From the NCBI RefSeq assembly GCF_010729665.1, contig NZ_AP022610.1:2976001-3040000 (forward strand): a stretch of DNA of 64,000 nt, in the 5' to 3' direction. Source of the stretch: Mycolicibacterium madagascariense. Lineage in GTDB: Bacteria > Actinomycetota > Actinomycetes > Mycobacteriales > Mycobacteriaceae. Each line of letters begins with the position of its first letter. The stretch's first letter is position 1. Shown piece after piece: positions 7,996-16,261 of the stretch. A program made the translations under genes and the position numbers. Under the pieces are notes generated by a model, which had not been told where the DNA came from, searched no databases, and saw only the letters and a list, made by a program, of their open reading frames with translations.

Positions 7996-8934
7996 GCGCC
8001 GTTGGCTTCGCAACGTCGGCGACGCCGGCTGCGCGTGGTCCATGACCAACTCCAGTCGGCCGAACCGGCTTGCGGCAGCACTGACGACGCCGAGCTGGGC
8101 ACCGGTCGAATACCAGGCCGCCGTCAAGGCGCGGTCGTCACCGCCATGAGCGGTGGTCGACATCGCGACCCCGTGGTTGGCGCGAATGGCCAGTCTGCTC
8201 GACGTGCTGCCGAATACGGCGCCGATGACGACACCGTCCTCGAACATCAAGCGGCGCAACGGTCCTGAACTCATCACCCTGACGCCGAGGTCACCCGCAC
8301 GGTCCACCAGCCAGGCCGACAGCGGAGCCGACGTCGGTGGCGACGGCGCAGCGCCGACCATGGTGACTTCGAGCCGCTCACCGGAACGCTGCACGATCTC
8401 CCTGGCGCCGGGAACGCTGGTCCTGCTGTAGAGCACGCCGTAGTGCGATCCGAGACACGCCCGGTTCCATTCGATCAGCTGGTGACCGTAGAACGGCGCC
8501 ACCCTTCCCGACGCACGTTTCGACGTCGAGAAGCGATGTGCGCCTTCGTCGAGCTGACGAAGCGTGACTGCACTGGCCGGCGAACTTCGTTGGCTTCCGA
8601 CGCCTTCGGTGAGACTGGCAAGGTAGGCCACCGTCTCGCGCGACAGCCCGTCTGCGTTCCAGGCACGACTCATGTCGTCGGCCCACGACGTGGGAGGCGT
8701 CGACCGGACCGCGGTCGCCTCGAAATCGCCCTCCCGACAGTCGACGACGAGCACGTCCATGTCGGCCTCGGCGCCCGAGACCGCGACGGCCAACACCGAC
8801 GGGTCGACGCCGACGCACAGCATGTCGACCGTCGCGTGAAAACCCACCTCGCCTTCGCCTTCGCCACGCACGGCTGAATCAGCGGAGATCCGTTGCGCTC
8901 GAGAGTGACGCACCCGGCCCTGCAGGGTGAACAT
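7954..8934 (-). CDS. degenerate FAD-dependent oxidoreductase-like protein
   Basis: 326 aa. The layout resembles KstD/fumarate-reductase-type flavoproteins: a Rossmann-like start near residue 38 (MLCVGVDPSVLAVAVSGAEADMDVLVVD), then WLVDRAGDLGVRVMSS..LRRLMFEDGVVIGAVFG and ANHGVAMSTTAHG. The dinucleotide-binding glycines are altered (GVDPSV instead of GAGxAG), and the protein is shorter than the family norm. It may therefore be catalytically inactive or bind another ligand. Its ATG abuts the ketoacyl synthase stop (TGA then ATG), indicating coupling. A GTG at 8847 is an alternative start. It is the last gene of the minus-strand lipid-glycan operon. Confidence 0.6.
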   Translation of the reverse strand: MFTLQGRVRHSRAQRISADSAVRGEGEGEVGFHATVDMLCVGVDPSVLAVAVSGAEADMDVLVVDCREGDFEATAVRSTPPTSWADDMSRAWNADGLSRETVAYLASLTEGVGSQRSSPASAVTLRQLDEGAHRFSTSKRASGRVAPFYGHQLIEWNRACLGSHYGVLYSRTSVPGAREIVQRSGERLEVTMVGAAPSPPTSAPLSAWLVDRAGDLGVRVMSSGPLRRLMFEDGVVIGAVFGSTSSRLAIRANHGVAMSTTAHGGDDRALTAAWYSTGAQLGVVSAAASRFGRLELVMDHAQPASPTLRSQRRTGRTSSVRGNTPR

Positions 8935-10098
8935 TCACGCTGCAGCCGGTGCGGCGACGAGCAGCGCGGAGTTGTAGCCGCCCATGCCCATCGAAGTCTT
9001 GAGCGTCACGCCGCCCGTGAACGCGGTCATGCCGTCGAGCAATCGCGGGTGTGCGGCACTCACTATCGGAGACGCCGGGATGACACCGCGTTCGTAGGCC
9101 AATACCCCCGCAGCGAGTTCGACTGCTCCTGCACTGGCCAGGCAGTGTCCAATGAGCGGCTTGAGGGCATACACCCAGGGCTGTTGGTCGGCGAAGACGG
9201 CGTCGAGGAAGGCCACCTCGGCGTCGTTGCACTGCTCGGTGCCGGTGCCATGCGCATTGAGGTAGCCGACGTCGCCGGGGCTCACCCCGGCGTCGACCAA
9301 AGCGTCTCTGACGCAACGGATTACCTGCGAGTGCGAGGGCTCCATCCCCGTGGCATGATGACCATCGCTCGTCATGGCGCCACCGAGCAACCGGGCATAG
9401 GGGTCGTGGGACCGCGACGATACGACGAACGCGACCGCGGCCTCCCCTGGCGGGAATCCGCGGCCACCCTCCTGAAAGGGCCGGCACGCATCCTGCGGTT
9501 CGACGTCGACGACCGCGGCGCGCATTCCCGCGAACCCCGCGACCACCTCGGGAGTGAACGATAGGTCGCAGGCGACGACGACGACGTCGTCGGCCCACCC
9601 GACGTCGAGCCACTGCTTCGCCGTCAGCATCGCATTGTTGGCCGACGAACAGGTCGCCGAGATCTGGAGCGACGGGCCGTGAAAGTCGAACTCCTTCGTG
9701 AACATTGCGGTCGGTGTCGACGGAAAGGCGCGCACGAAGTCGCGTGACCGAGTGGCATCGCCGCGGCTGATCTCCCGCCAGATGTACATGTCGTTGAAGC
9801 ACCCCGCGTAGATGACTCCCACCCGCTCGCCGGGTACCCAGCCGCGCGAGAGGGCATCGGTCACCGCTTCGCGGCCCGCGCTCAGGAAGGCTCTGCCGAA
9901 CAACCCGTCGCCGTCCGTCGGGACGCCACCTTCCGGAATCCTGGCGAGCCAGACCGAGTCCGTTCCGTCGGGCCCGAATCCGCCGACGAGGCGAGCCGCC
10001 GACTTGCCGCTGCACATGCCCTCCCAGAAGACCTCGCGACCCCATCCGTAACCGGTGACCAAGCCCAGTCCCTCGACGCCGACGTGATTGTGTGACAT
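8935..10098 (-). CDS. beta-ketoacyl synthase (KAS II/FabF-like)
   Basis: 387 aa thiolase-fold condensing enzyme. The active-site cysteine is C150 in ISATCSSANNA, the first histidine H283 in NAHGTGTEQ, and K313/H318 in KPLIGHCLASAGAVE. The full Cys-His-His set is intact. KAS enzymes elongate acyl-ACP or acyl-CoA by decarboxylative condensation. No acyl carrier protein or ketoreductase is seen in the window, so it may borrow FAS-II partners. Neighbours are a condensation-type acyltransferase upstream and a flavoprotein downstream. I infer that it makes or modifies an acyl chain placed on a glycan or glycolipid; the product is not deducible. Confidence 0.85.
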   Translation of the reverse strand: MSHNHVGVEGLGLVTGYGWGREVFWEGMCSGKSAARLVGGFGPDGTDSVWLARIPEGGVPTDGDGLFGRAFLSAGREAVTDALSRGWVPGERVGVIYAGCFNDMYIWREISRGDATRSRDFVRAFPSTPTAMFTKEFDFHGPSLQISATCSSANNAMLTAKQWLDVGWADDVVVVACDLSFTPEVVAGFAGMRAAVVDVEPQDACRPFQEGGRGFPPGEAAVAFVVSSRSHDPYARLLGGAMTSDGHHATGMEPSHSQVIRCVRDALVDAGVSPGDVGYLNAHGTGTEQCNDAEVAFLDAVFADQQPWVYALKPLIGHCLASAGAVELAAGVLAYERGVIPASPIVSAAHPRLLDGMTAFTGGVTLKTSMGMGGYNSALLVAAPAAA

Positions 10099-10131
10099 GA
10101 CGTTTCCTCTTTCTGCGTGAATGTCGTCTGG

Positions 10132-11460
10132 TTACCGGGCAGCGTTGCCCACGGTGGGTGTCGAGATCAGCTCGACCGCGGCGGATGGCAGTGGCTCGCC
10201 AGCCGCATCCGGCGCCTGCGATTGCAGGAGCGCCGGTATGTCGTGGAGGCGCTCGAGTCCTCGCATGACGGCGTGACCGTCGACCCTGTTCGGGTCGAAT
10301 GAGGCCGAGAACGACACTCGGCCCTCCACTGCGCACGCAGACACACTGATGCCGTCGGATCCGACGGGATAGGCCATCGTGATGTACATGGCCTCGGCCG
10401 GGTCGGCCCAGGGAATGTGTTCGACGCCAGGGTTGCGCATCATGGAGTTGAACGTCATCGTCAGCGCCTCCTGGGTCGCCGAGCCAGGCGACGCCGACCG
10501 ACGCAACGCGGTGCCCAATGCCCCCGAGAACAGCGCCGGCACTGCTCGCGCTGTTGCCACCAGGTGCTTCAAACCTGCGCCGACGGCGGCCGGATCGGCC
10601 ATGTCCGCCGGAATGTAGGCACTCTTCGCGAAGTTGCCCGGTCGGAGCGACTGTTTCTTCGGAAGATGCCGTCGAAGGTCGACGAGGGTGAAGAAGCCCT
10701 TGTCGTTCAACGGGACTCCCTCAGCGGACAGGGCCAAGTACGCCGCCGAGGCCATCAGCGCCGTGGTGGGGAGATCGGGACACGCCGCCTTGCGCCACGC
10801 CTTGAATTCGTTGAACTCCGCTGCCTTGAGCAAGGTGCCCGCTGCGGTCGTGGTGGGCGGGTACACGCGCGCCGGCGGGGACACCGTCGTCGCGGGCACG
10901 GGGGTGCTGGCGGTCGACCGCAGGTGGCTCCACCACTCTCCCCCGTGCTTGGGCGCCTCCTTGAGGAGGATCTTGGTCGCCACGGCGAGGCCACCGTCGG
11001 CCCTGAGCGACCGCAGTCCCTCGACGTCGCCGAGCGACATCAGCACGGCGAACGGGGAAAACACCGCGGCGTCGCCACACGCGTGCGCGAAGTAGAAGGT
11101 CATGGAATCGGCCCCCACCATGACCTTGAACGGCGCCGTCGAATCGGGGCTCGGGCGGTGTTCGTCCAGGTAGGTGTACGGATCGTCGAGATAGAAGGGT
11201 CCACCCGGGACGATCGTCTCCCTCACGTGCCGCACCCGATCGGCGGCCGCGACGGGACGCCAGCGCGTGCCGGCGTTCTCGAGGGTGCAGCACAGCGGGT
11301 GGCTGGGATCGGACGCCATGAAGTCGACCATCTTCGCGCGCAGGTCCGCGATGTCGGGTGCCGCGATCGGTGTCAGCAGGAGCACCGTCCAGTGGTTCAG
11401 CCAGGTGCGGTCCAAATAGCTGGTTCGACTGCCGCGACCCGTCGTCGGTGAATTGCTCAT
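10132..11460 (-). CDS. condensation-domain-like acyltransferase (PapA/WS-DGAT superfamily)
   Basis: 442 aa of the CoA-dependent acyltransferase/NRPS condensation superfamily. The catalytic HxxxD motif is H126-A-C-G-D130. Other family traits are FFTLVDLRRHLP in the second half and a C-terminal segment (VSACAVEGRVSFSASFDPNRVDG) resembling the end of PapA/wax-ester-synthase-like proteins. It probably transfers an acyl group to a hydroxyl, plausibly on the surface glycan made by the cluster. The start is the ATG at 11460, overlapping the stop of the upstream GT4 gene (ATGA). Confidence 0.75.
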   Translation of the reverse strand: MSNSPTTGRGSRTSYLDRTWLNHWTVLLLTPIAAPDIADLRAKMVDFMASDPSHPLCCTLENAGTRWRPVAAADRVRHVRETIVPGGPFYLDDPYTYLDEHRPSPDSTAPFKVMVGADSMTFYFAHACGDAAVFSPFAVLMSLGDVEGLRSLRADGGLAVATKILLKEAPKHGGEWWSHLRSTASTPVPATTVSPPARVYPPTTTAAGTLLKAAEFNEFKAWRKAACPDLPTTALMASAAYLALSAEGVPLNDKGFFTLVDLRRHLPKKQSLRPGNFAKSAYIPADMADPAAVGAGLKHLVATARAVPALFSGALGTALRRSASPGSATQEALTMTFNSMMRNPGVEHIPWADPAEAMYITMAYPVGSDGISVSACAVEGRVSFSASFDPNRVDGHAVMRGLERLHDIPALLQSQAPDAAGEPLPSAAVELISTPTVGNAAR

Positions 11461-12647
11461 GTTCCTAACCCCTCGAATAGAAGTGACTGGGCTGATAAGC
11501 GGTGCCCGTTGGCCCCCCTTGGCGTGACCAGTTCCACGCCCGACGTCCGATAGACGCCGACGGTTCGGGTGGCGATGTCTCGCCAGTCGGGTGCCTGACA
11601 CCCCTTCGACCTCGGAGCGGCGAGTTGTCGCCGGATCTCCGCGGCGAGCGCCGCCGTCGAATGGTCGGTCATGACGGTGACACACTGACGAAGGAACTCG
11701 TCGGCGATTTCCCGATGAGCCGGTATGTCGCTCAGGATGATTCGGGCGCCGCCGCAGGCGGCCTCGACCGGGGCCATCCCGAATGCCTCGCGCTCGGACA
11801 TGGACACGAACACCCTGGCAGTGCGCAACCACCGATGCAGAGCGGCGTCGTCGAGGCCGCCCACCACGTGCACGCGCTCGGCGAGCCCCAATGCGATTGC
11901 CAATCGGCACAATTCGTCACGCTGACTTCCGTCGCCGACGATCACCAGTTGAGCGGGCGCCGGCACGTCGCAGAATGCGCGCAGCACGGCATCGATCCGC
12001 TTGTACGGCTCGAGACGCCCGACGCAGAGAATCGTCGGCGGCTGCTCGGGCAGTGGGTGGGCGCGGCGGATCGCCGCCGCGTCGATTCCGTTGGGAATGA
12101 CGCTGATTCTGTCCGCGACGTCGGGAAAGTCGGCGATCAGTGCCCGTCGTTCTGCCTCCGAGACGCAGATGATGGCAGCGGGCCTTCGAAGCAGCCACCT
12201 ACTCAACCGGTAATGGGGAACGTGCAGCAGATCAGCCATCCACGAGTGACCGTGCCTGCCGTGGTAGTGCGGAGTGAAGACGGTCGGGGCGCGTCTGCCG
12301 AGGAGCGCCAGTGCCGTCGTCGAGTGATAACCGTGGACGTGCATCAACCGGTCGCTGCGTCTAGTCCGGATGGCCGCCAACACCAGACGGGGCGAGATCG
12401 ACATCGAACTGACCGACCACGCCGGATAGGTGACGACCCAGCAGTCGTCATGGCGCTCGACCGTGCTTCGCGTGATGCCGCGTCGCGCAGTCAGGACGAC
12501 CACCCTGAGTCCCTGACCCGCGAGCTGTTTCGTCAGCGCTGAGACATGCGCTTCCAATCCACCGCGGACTGCTCGAAAACCTGGCGTCACCAACGTGATG
12601 GCATCCGCGGTGGCATCGTCTCGTCCGATCGACGCACGTTCCCTCAC
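11457..12647 (-). CDS. GT4-family glycosyltransferase
   Basis: 396 aa, GT-B fold. The N-terminal acceptor domain has the glycine-rich FRAVRGGLEAHV; the C-terminal donor domain has SVIPNGID, ILCVGRLEPYKRID and the EX7E-like VSMSEREAFGMAPVEAACGG. It transfers a sugar from a nucleotide-sugar donor to a lipid or glycan acceptor at the cytoplasmic membrane face. The start is the GTG at 12647, overlapping the SGNH gene stop (GTGA), and its end overlaps the acyltransferase start, so the three genes are coupled. Confidence 0.9.
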   Translation of the reverse strand: MRERASIGRDDATADAITLVTPGFRAVRGGLEAHVSALTKQLAGQGLRVVVLTARRGITRSTVERHDDCWVVTYPAWSVSSMSISPRLVLAAIRTRRSDRLMHVHGYHSTTALALLGRRAPTVFTPHYHGRHGHSWMADLLHVPHYRLSRWLLRRPAAIICVSEAERRALIADFPDVADRISVIPNGIDAAAIRRAHPLPEQPPTILCVGRLEPYKRIDAVLRAFCDVPAPAQLVIVGDGSQRDELCRLAIALGLAERVHVVGGLDDAALHRWLRTARVFVSMSEREAFGMAPVEAACGGARIILSDIPAHREIADEFLRQCVTVMTDHSTAALAAEIRRQLAAPRSKGCQAPDWRDIATRTVGVYRTSGVELVTPRGANGHRLSAQSLLFEGLGT

Positions 12648-13606
12648 GAGCCGATCAACCTTTCGATCTCATGGGCGATCAGCGCGTGGCCGGCGGGGTT
12701 GGGATGCGGGTCCCGTTGCGCGCAGTAATAACTGAGGGCACAGACGCGCCCGATGGCCGCCGTCACGGTGCCATGCTCGGGCAGGTCCACCTTCTCCGTC
12801 GTCGGCAGGTCGCCACCTGCCAGCGCATTGGTGTCGACGAAGGACGCGCCGTATTTTGAATACGTCTCTCGCAGAGCGGGATTGAGGTAGTTGTCGAACA
12901 TCGCCGAGGAGAAGTCGGCCCGTCGATCTCCGTTGCGATCCCCATCGAGTCGATCGGCGACGAAGACGTTCAGGTACGAGATTCCCACGATCGGTACGCG
13001 CGGCCCGGCGATGGCTCGTATTCGGGACAGCAGGAAGTCCAGGCTGAGGACGACCCGCGGCACTTCGGCTTCCGCGCAGCGCTGCGCCCGCGCAGCATCG
13101 TCCTCGCCGAGACATCTCATGACGTCGTTTCCGCCCATGGTGACGGTGACCAAGCCGATTCGGCTCCGGTGCGCGGCGATGAAGTCGGTGGCGGCCACCG
13201 ACTGCGGATCGTTCGGGTAGGAGACTCCGCCGGGCGCTTGGGCATTGGGCAGGCAGCCCCGGTCGAAGGTCATCGCGTAGGCGGTCTCACCGGAGCACGC
13301 GAAGTTCACCGTCGTCCAGCGGCCCTGCTTCTGGGCGAGTCGGTCCTGAACCAGATAGACGAAGGCGTCATGGGACGTCGATCCCGGTCCGGCGCCATTG
13401 GGCCGGTAGCCGGCGGGGTAGGAGTCGCCGATCGCGACGAGGTAGGTGGGCTCGTCACGATCGGACGCCGTCGCCGTCGCGGACCAGATCGCCCACGCGG
13501 TCGACCACGCCACGGCAGCGACCACGACAAGGGCCAGGGCACGCACCAGATGGGATGTGCCCACAGCTTTGCGGATACGTCGATAGCAACTAGCGACGGA
13601 GGACAT
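12644..13606 (-). CDS. secreted or membrane-anchored SGNH/GDSL hydrolase
   Basis: 320 aa. A hydrophobic segment at about 20-47 (RALALVVVAAVAWSTAWAIW) acts as signal peptide or anchor. Block I is AIGDSYPAG (S62 nucleophile), block III is MGGNDVMRC, and the C-terminal Asp/His pair is in DPHPNPAGH. These enzymes hydrolyse or transfer acyl esters, often acetyl groups on polysaccharides. The ATG at 13606 is chosen because GGAGGAAG lies just upstream. It is the first gene of the minus operon, consistent with O-acyl editing of a surface glycan; the substrate is inferred only. Confidence 0.85.
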   Translation of the reverse strand: MSSVASCYRRIRKAVGTSHLVRALALVVVAAVAWSTAWAIWSATATASDRDEPTYLVAIGDSYPAGYRPNGAGPGSTSHDAFVYLVQDRLAQKQGRWTTVNFACSGETAYAMTFDRGCLPNAQAPGGVSYPNDPQSVAATDFIAAHRSRIGLVTVTMGGNDVMRCLGEDDAARAQRCAEAEVPRVVLSLDFLLSRIRAIAGPRVPIVGISYLNVFVADRLDGDRNGDRRADFSSAMFDNYLNPALRETYSKYGASFVDTNALAGGDLPTTEKVDLPEHGTVTAAIGRVCALSYYCAQRDPHPNPAGHALIAHEIERLIGS

Positions 13607-14247
13607 CTTCCTCCGCCCGCAGGACTGGATAACGATCGCTCGGCTCACGCATTCGTCCGCATCCGTTTCATCAAGGCCAATTGGGGAACATGTGCGAAGA
13701 CGATAAGTCCGAGCGTCACATCGCACAATCCGTAGACCGGTTTTAGCGCGACTCGCAGTGGAATTGATGCTTTCGACGACGCGGCGTGTCAGTCGTTCGA
13801 AGGACACCGGTTGTGACGCTTTCCACCACGGTGAAGTTACTGTTCAGAGGCGTTTCCTGGCGTGGGCCTGACCTCTGCCGGCGCGCTTCGAAGCAGCCGA
13901 TGCGCATTCTGCGCCGGCTCGGTTCGGCGAATTAGAGGCAATCGAGATGGACCTTGCAAAGCCGTCGAATGGCCTCCCACCGCTCGGTGACGTCGCCTCG
14001 AACACCACGCACGATCGGCCATGGCAAACAATTGTTTGGCATCGCTGGAAAGTACCTATAATTCCCGGAGAGGCAAAACGGCCGAACGGTGCTACCGTCT
14101 CAAAGGCAAACTTCGTGGAGTTGTCCATCGACAGCGATCCGAACACTTCGCGACTGCTCGACCTGGGGGCCCAATGACGATTCGCGACACCGCTGACCAC
14201 CCGAACCGCCGCACCAACGAGACGGGGCTCGTCGTGGGAGCAGCTCG
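13607..14247. other. divergent intergenic region of the glycan locus
   Basis: 641 bp between the two divergent glycan operons with no convincing gene on either strand. It is less GC-rich than the flanks, especially about 13660-13760 and 14020-14115, and should contain promoters for both directions, including the -10-like TATAAT at 14057-14062. Such a long leader region suggests regulated transcription. Confidence 0.5.
14036..14062 (+). promoter_or_regulatory. candidate promoter of the plus-strand glycan operon
   Basis: TTGGCA (14036-14041) and TATAAT (14057-14062) are near-consensus -35 and -10 boxes, but the spacer is 15 bp, shorter than the usual 17. TATAAT is rare in DNA this GC-rich, which makes the -10 the more believable half. 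It would give a leader of about 180 nt before the GT2 gene. Confidence 0.35.
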
Positions 14248-14251
14248 ATGA
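14174..14251 (+). CDS. possible 25-residue leader peptide before the GT2 gene
   Basis: A short frame starts at ATG 14174 just after GGGGG and ends in TGA at 14249-14251, overlapping the ATG of the glycosyltransferase (ATGA). The 25 aa (MTIRDTADHPNRRTNETG and so on) match nothing I recognise. The overlap suggests translational coupling, but chance is not excluded. Confidence 0.2.
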   Translation: MTIRDTADHPNRRTNETGLVVGAAR

Positions 14252-15057
14252 TCGAACTGTCCATCGTGATGCCGGTCTTCAACGAGGCGGCGACGATCGC
14301 GAACGCGGTCGAACGGGTGCTCGCCGTCGAGTACCCGTGCCCCGTGGAGTTGATCGTGGTCGACGACGGAAGCACCGACCAGACCGCCCGCCTGCTGCGT
14401 TCCTACGTCGACAGCGGGGTGACCGTGCTGTGCCACCCCGTCAATCGAGGAAAGGGTGCGGCCGTGCTCACCGGCGTTCGCAAGGCCACGGGAACCCACG
14501 TGTTGATCCTCGATGCCGATCTCGAGTACTCGCCCGGGGACATCCCCGCCCTACTGGAACCCGTCATCGCAGGGGTGGCCGATCACGTGTTCGGCGCCCG
14601 GGTGTTCGGCTTCAAGACGAGGTTCCCGTCCTACCGGTTCGCCATGGGCGGTCGGTTGACCACCGCGGCCGCCAACCTGGTGTTCGATTCGTGCCTGACC
14701 GACATGCATACCTGCCTGAAACTCGTTCCACTGGAACACTTTCGCTGCCTTGCCCTCGTCCAGCAAGGGTTTGGTCTCGACACGGAGCTGACGGCGATGA
14801 TGCTGCGCGCCGGCATCCGCCCCTACGAGGTGCCGATCACCTACAACGGTCGAACTCTGGATCAGGGCAAGAAGATCAGCTGGCTCGACGGCCTGTCATG
14901 CCTGCGCATCCTGATGTCGGTGCGGATGCGCAAGGTCGCACCCCTGCCGTCGGGTCCCTTCGGCCAGGCCCGGATCACGCTGGTCGCCGCCCCACCCAGC
15001 CGATCCCTTCACCTCGACGACGAACCGGACTGGGAGATGCTCGATGCCGCGACCTAG
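14248..15057 (+). CDS. GT2-family glycosyltransferase (dolichyl-phosphate mannosyltransferase-like)
   Basis: 269 aa, GT-A fold. SIVMPVFNEAATI opens the nucleotide-binding domain, then VVDDGSTDQTA and the metal-binding DADLEYSPGD. YNGRTLDQGKKISWLDGL near the C-terminus matches DPM1-like polyprenyl-phosphate glycosyltransferases. It probably makes a polyprenyl-phosphate sugar donor, which would suit the membrane glycosyltransferase three genes on. GGGAG lies upstream of the ATG. It ends 14 nt inside the next gene. Confidence 0.88.
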   Translation: MIELSIVMPVFNEAATIANAVERVLAVEYPCPVELIVVDDGSTDQTARLLRSYVDSGVTVLCHPVNRGKGAAVLTGVRKATGTHVLILDADLEYSPGDIPALLEPVIAGVADHVFGARVFGFKTRFPSYRFAMGGRLTTAAANLVFDSCLTDMHTCLKLVPLEHFRCLALVQQGFGLDTELTAMMLRAGIRPYEVPITYNGRTLDQGKKISWLDGLSCLRILMSVRMRKVAPLPSGPFGQARITLVAAPPSRSLHLDDEPDWEMLDAAT

Positions 15058-16261
15058 GGTCGTGCCGGCGGGCGGACAGCTGGCCGACCCTGGTGAGCCC
15101 TGCGGTCCTGCCCGGCGAATCATGCTCGTGGGACCAGGGTTTCGATTCCTCAGCGGTCTGTCGGTCTACACCTGTCAGCTGGCCAATGCGCTTGCAGAGG
15201 ACCACGACGTCTCCCTCGTCCTACTCGATCGGCTGATTCCGACCCGGCTGTATCCCGGCTGGCGCCGGGTGGGCGAGGACCTCACGTCGTTGCGCTATGA
15301 CCCGAGGATTCACCAGGTCGGCACCGTCGACTGGTATTGGGGGAACGCACTCGCCCGCGTGCGGCGGGCGGTCGCCGCAGAGCGCCCCGACGTGATCGTG
15401 CTGCAGTGGTGGACCGCGGCGACGCTGCACACCTACCTGGCGTTGACGCGGTTGGCCGCCGAAGCCGGGATACCGGTCCTGATCGAGTTCCACGAGGTGC
15501 AGGACACGGGCGAGGCGAATGTCGCGCTGGTGGCCGCCTATTGCAAGCGCTACCTGCCGAGACTGGTCCGTCGCGCGACGGGAGCCCTCTTCCACACGCA
15601 CCATGACCTCGACGTCTTCACGTCCGTCTTCGGCCGTCGCGAGATCGACCGACTGGCGACCGCGGTGGCCCCGCACGGACCCTACGACCACGTCACCCGC
15701 AACCCGGGCGCCGCCAGTCGACGCCGGTGCGACGGCTCTCGTCCGATACAGGTGCTGTCCTTTGGTTTGATCAGGCCATACAAGGGCGTCGAGGACCTCA
15801 TCAGAGCGTTCGATGCGATGACGCCCGCTGAGGCCGAGTTGTTCGAACTCGACGTCGTCGGTGAGACCTGGGAGGGCTGGACGGCACCCGCGGAAGCGAT
15901 CGCGGCGAGTCCGCACCGCCATCGGATTCGGTTCGAGAACCGCTACGTCGACGATCGCGAAGCTGCCGATTACTTCGCCAACGCCGACGTCCTGGTGCTG
16001 CCCTACCGCCGCGGATCGGCGAGCGGACCCCTGCAGATCGCCATGAACAACGGCATCTTCGTCATTCTGTATGCGGTCGGCGGGCTGATCGAAGCGGTCC
16101 GCGACTACGCCGGCGCCGTCGTGCTGCCGCCGGGGGACGTGGACGGCTTGCGCACGGCCCTGCTCGGCATCGTCGGGCGCAGCGGGCAGCGCTTCGAAGA
16201 TCCCCATTCCTGGAGCCCGGTCGTCGCGGCGATCGATGGTCTCGTGGGAGCGCCCCGGTGA
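15044..16261 (+). CDS. GT4-family glycosyltransferase
   Basis: 405 aa GT-B enzyme. N-terminal domain: MLVGPGFRFLSGLSVYTCQLANALAEDHDV. Donor domain: VLSFGLIRPYKGVEDLIRAF, NADVLVLPYRRGSASGPLQIAMNNG, and VVLPPGDVDGLRTAL. The YRRGSASGPLQIAM element replaces the usual E-x7-E region, so the donor site may be atypical. It overlaps the GT2 gene by 14 nt and the next gene by GTGA. A downstream ATG at 15122 (MLVGPGF) is an alternative start. Confidence 0.82.
   Translation: MPRPRVVPAGGQLADPGEPCGPARRIMLVGPGFRFLSGLSVYTCQLANALAEDHDVSLVLLDRLIPTRLYPGWRRVGEDLTSLRYDPRIHQVGTVDWYWGNALARVRRAVAAERPDVIVLQWWTAATLHTYLALTRLAAEAGIPVLIEFHEVQDTGEANVALVAAYCKRYLPRLVRRATGALFHTHHDLDVFTSVFGRREIDRLATAVAPHGPYDHVTRNPGAASRRRCDGSRPIQVLSFGLIRPYKGVEDLIRAFDAMTPAEAELFELDVVGETWEGWTAPAEAIAASPHRHRIRFENRYVDDREAADYFANADVLVLPYRRGSASGPLQIAMNNGIFVILYAVGGLIEAVRDYAGAVVLPPGDVDGLRTALLGIVGRSGQRFEDPHSWSPVVAAIDGLVGAPR

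Noticed and set aside
13844..14200. 118-codon minus-strand frame in the glycan-locus divergent region
   Set aside because: No ribosome site, no family likeness, and it crosses the likely promoter.
15538..15544. TATTGCA 7-mer as a further MarR site
   Set aside because: It lies within a glycosyltransferase coding region with no palindromic partner; a chance match of this size is expected about once in the window.
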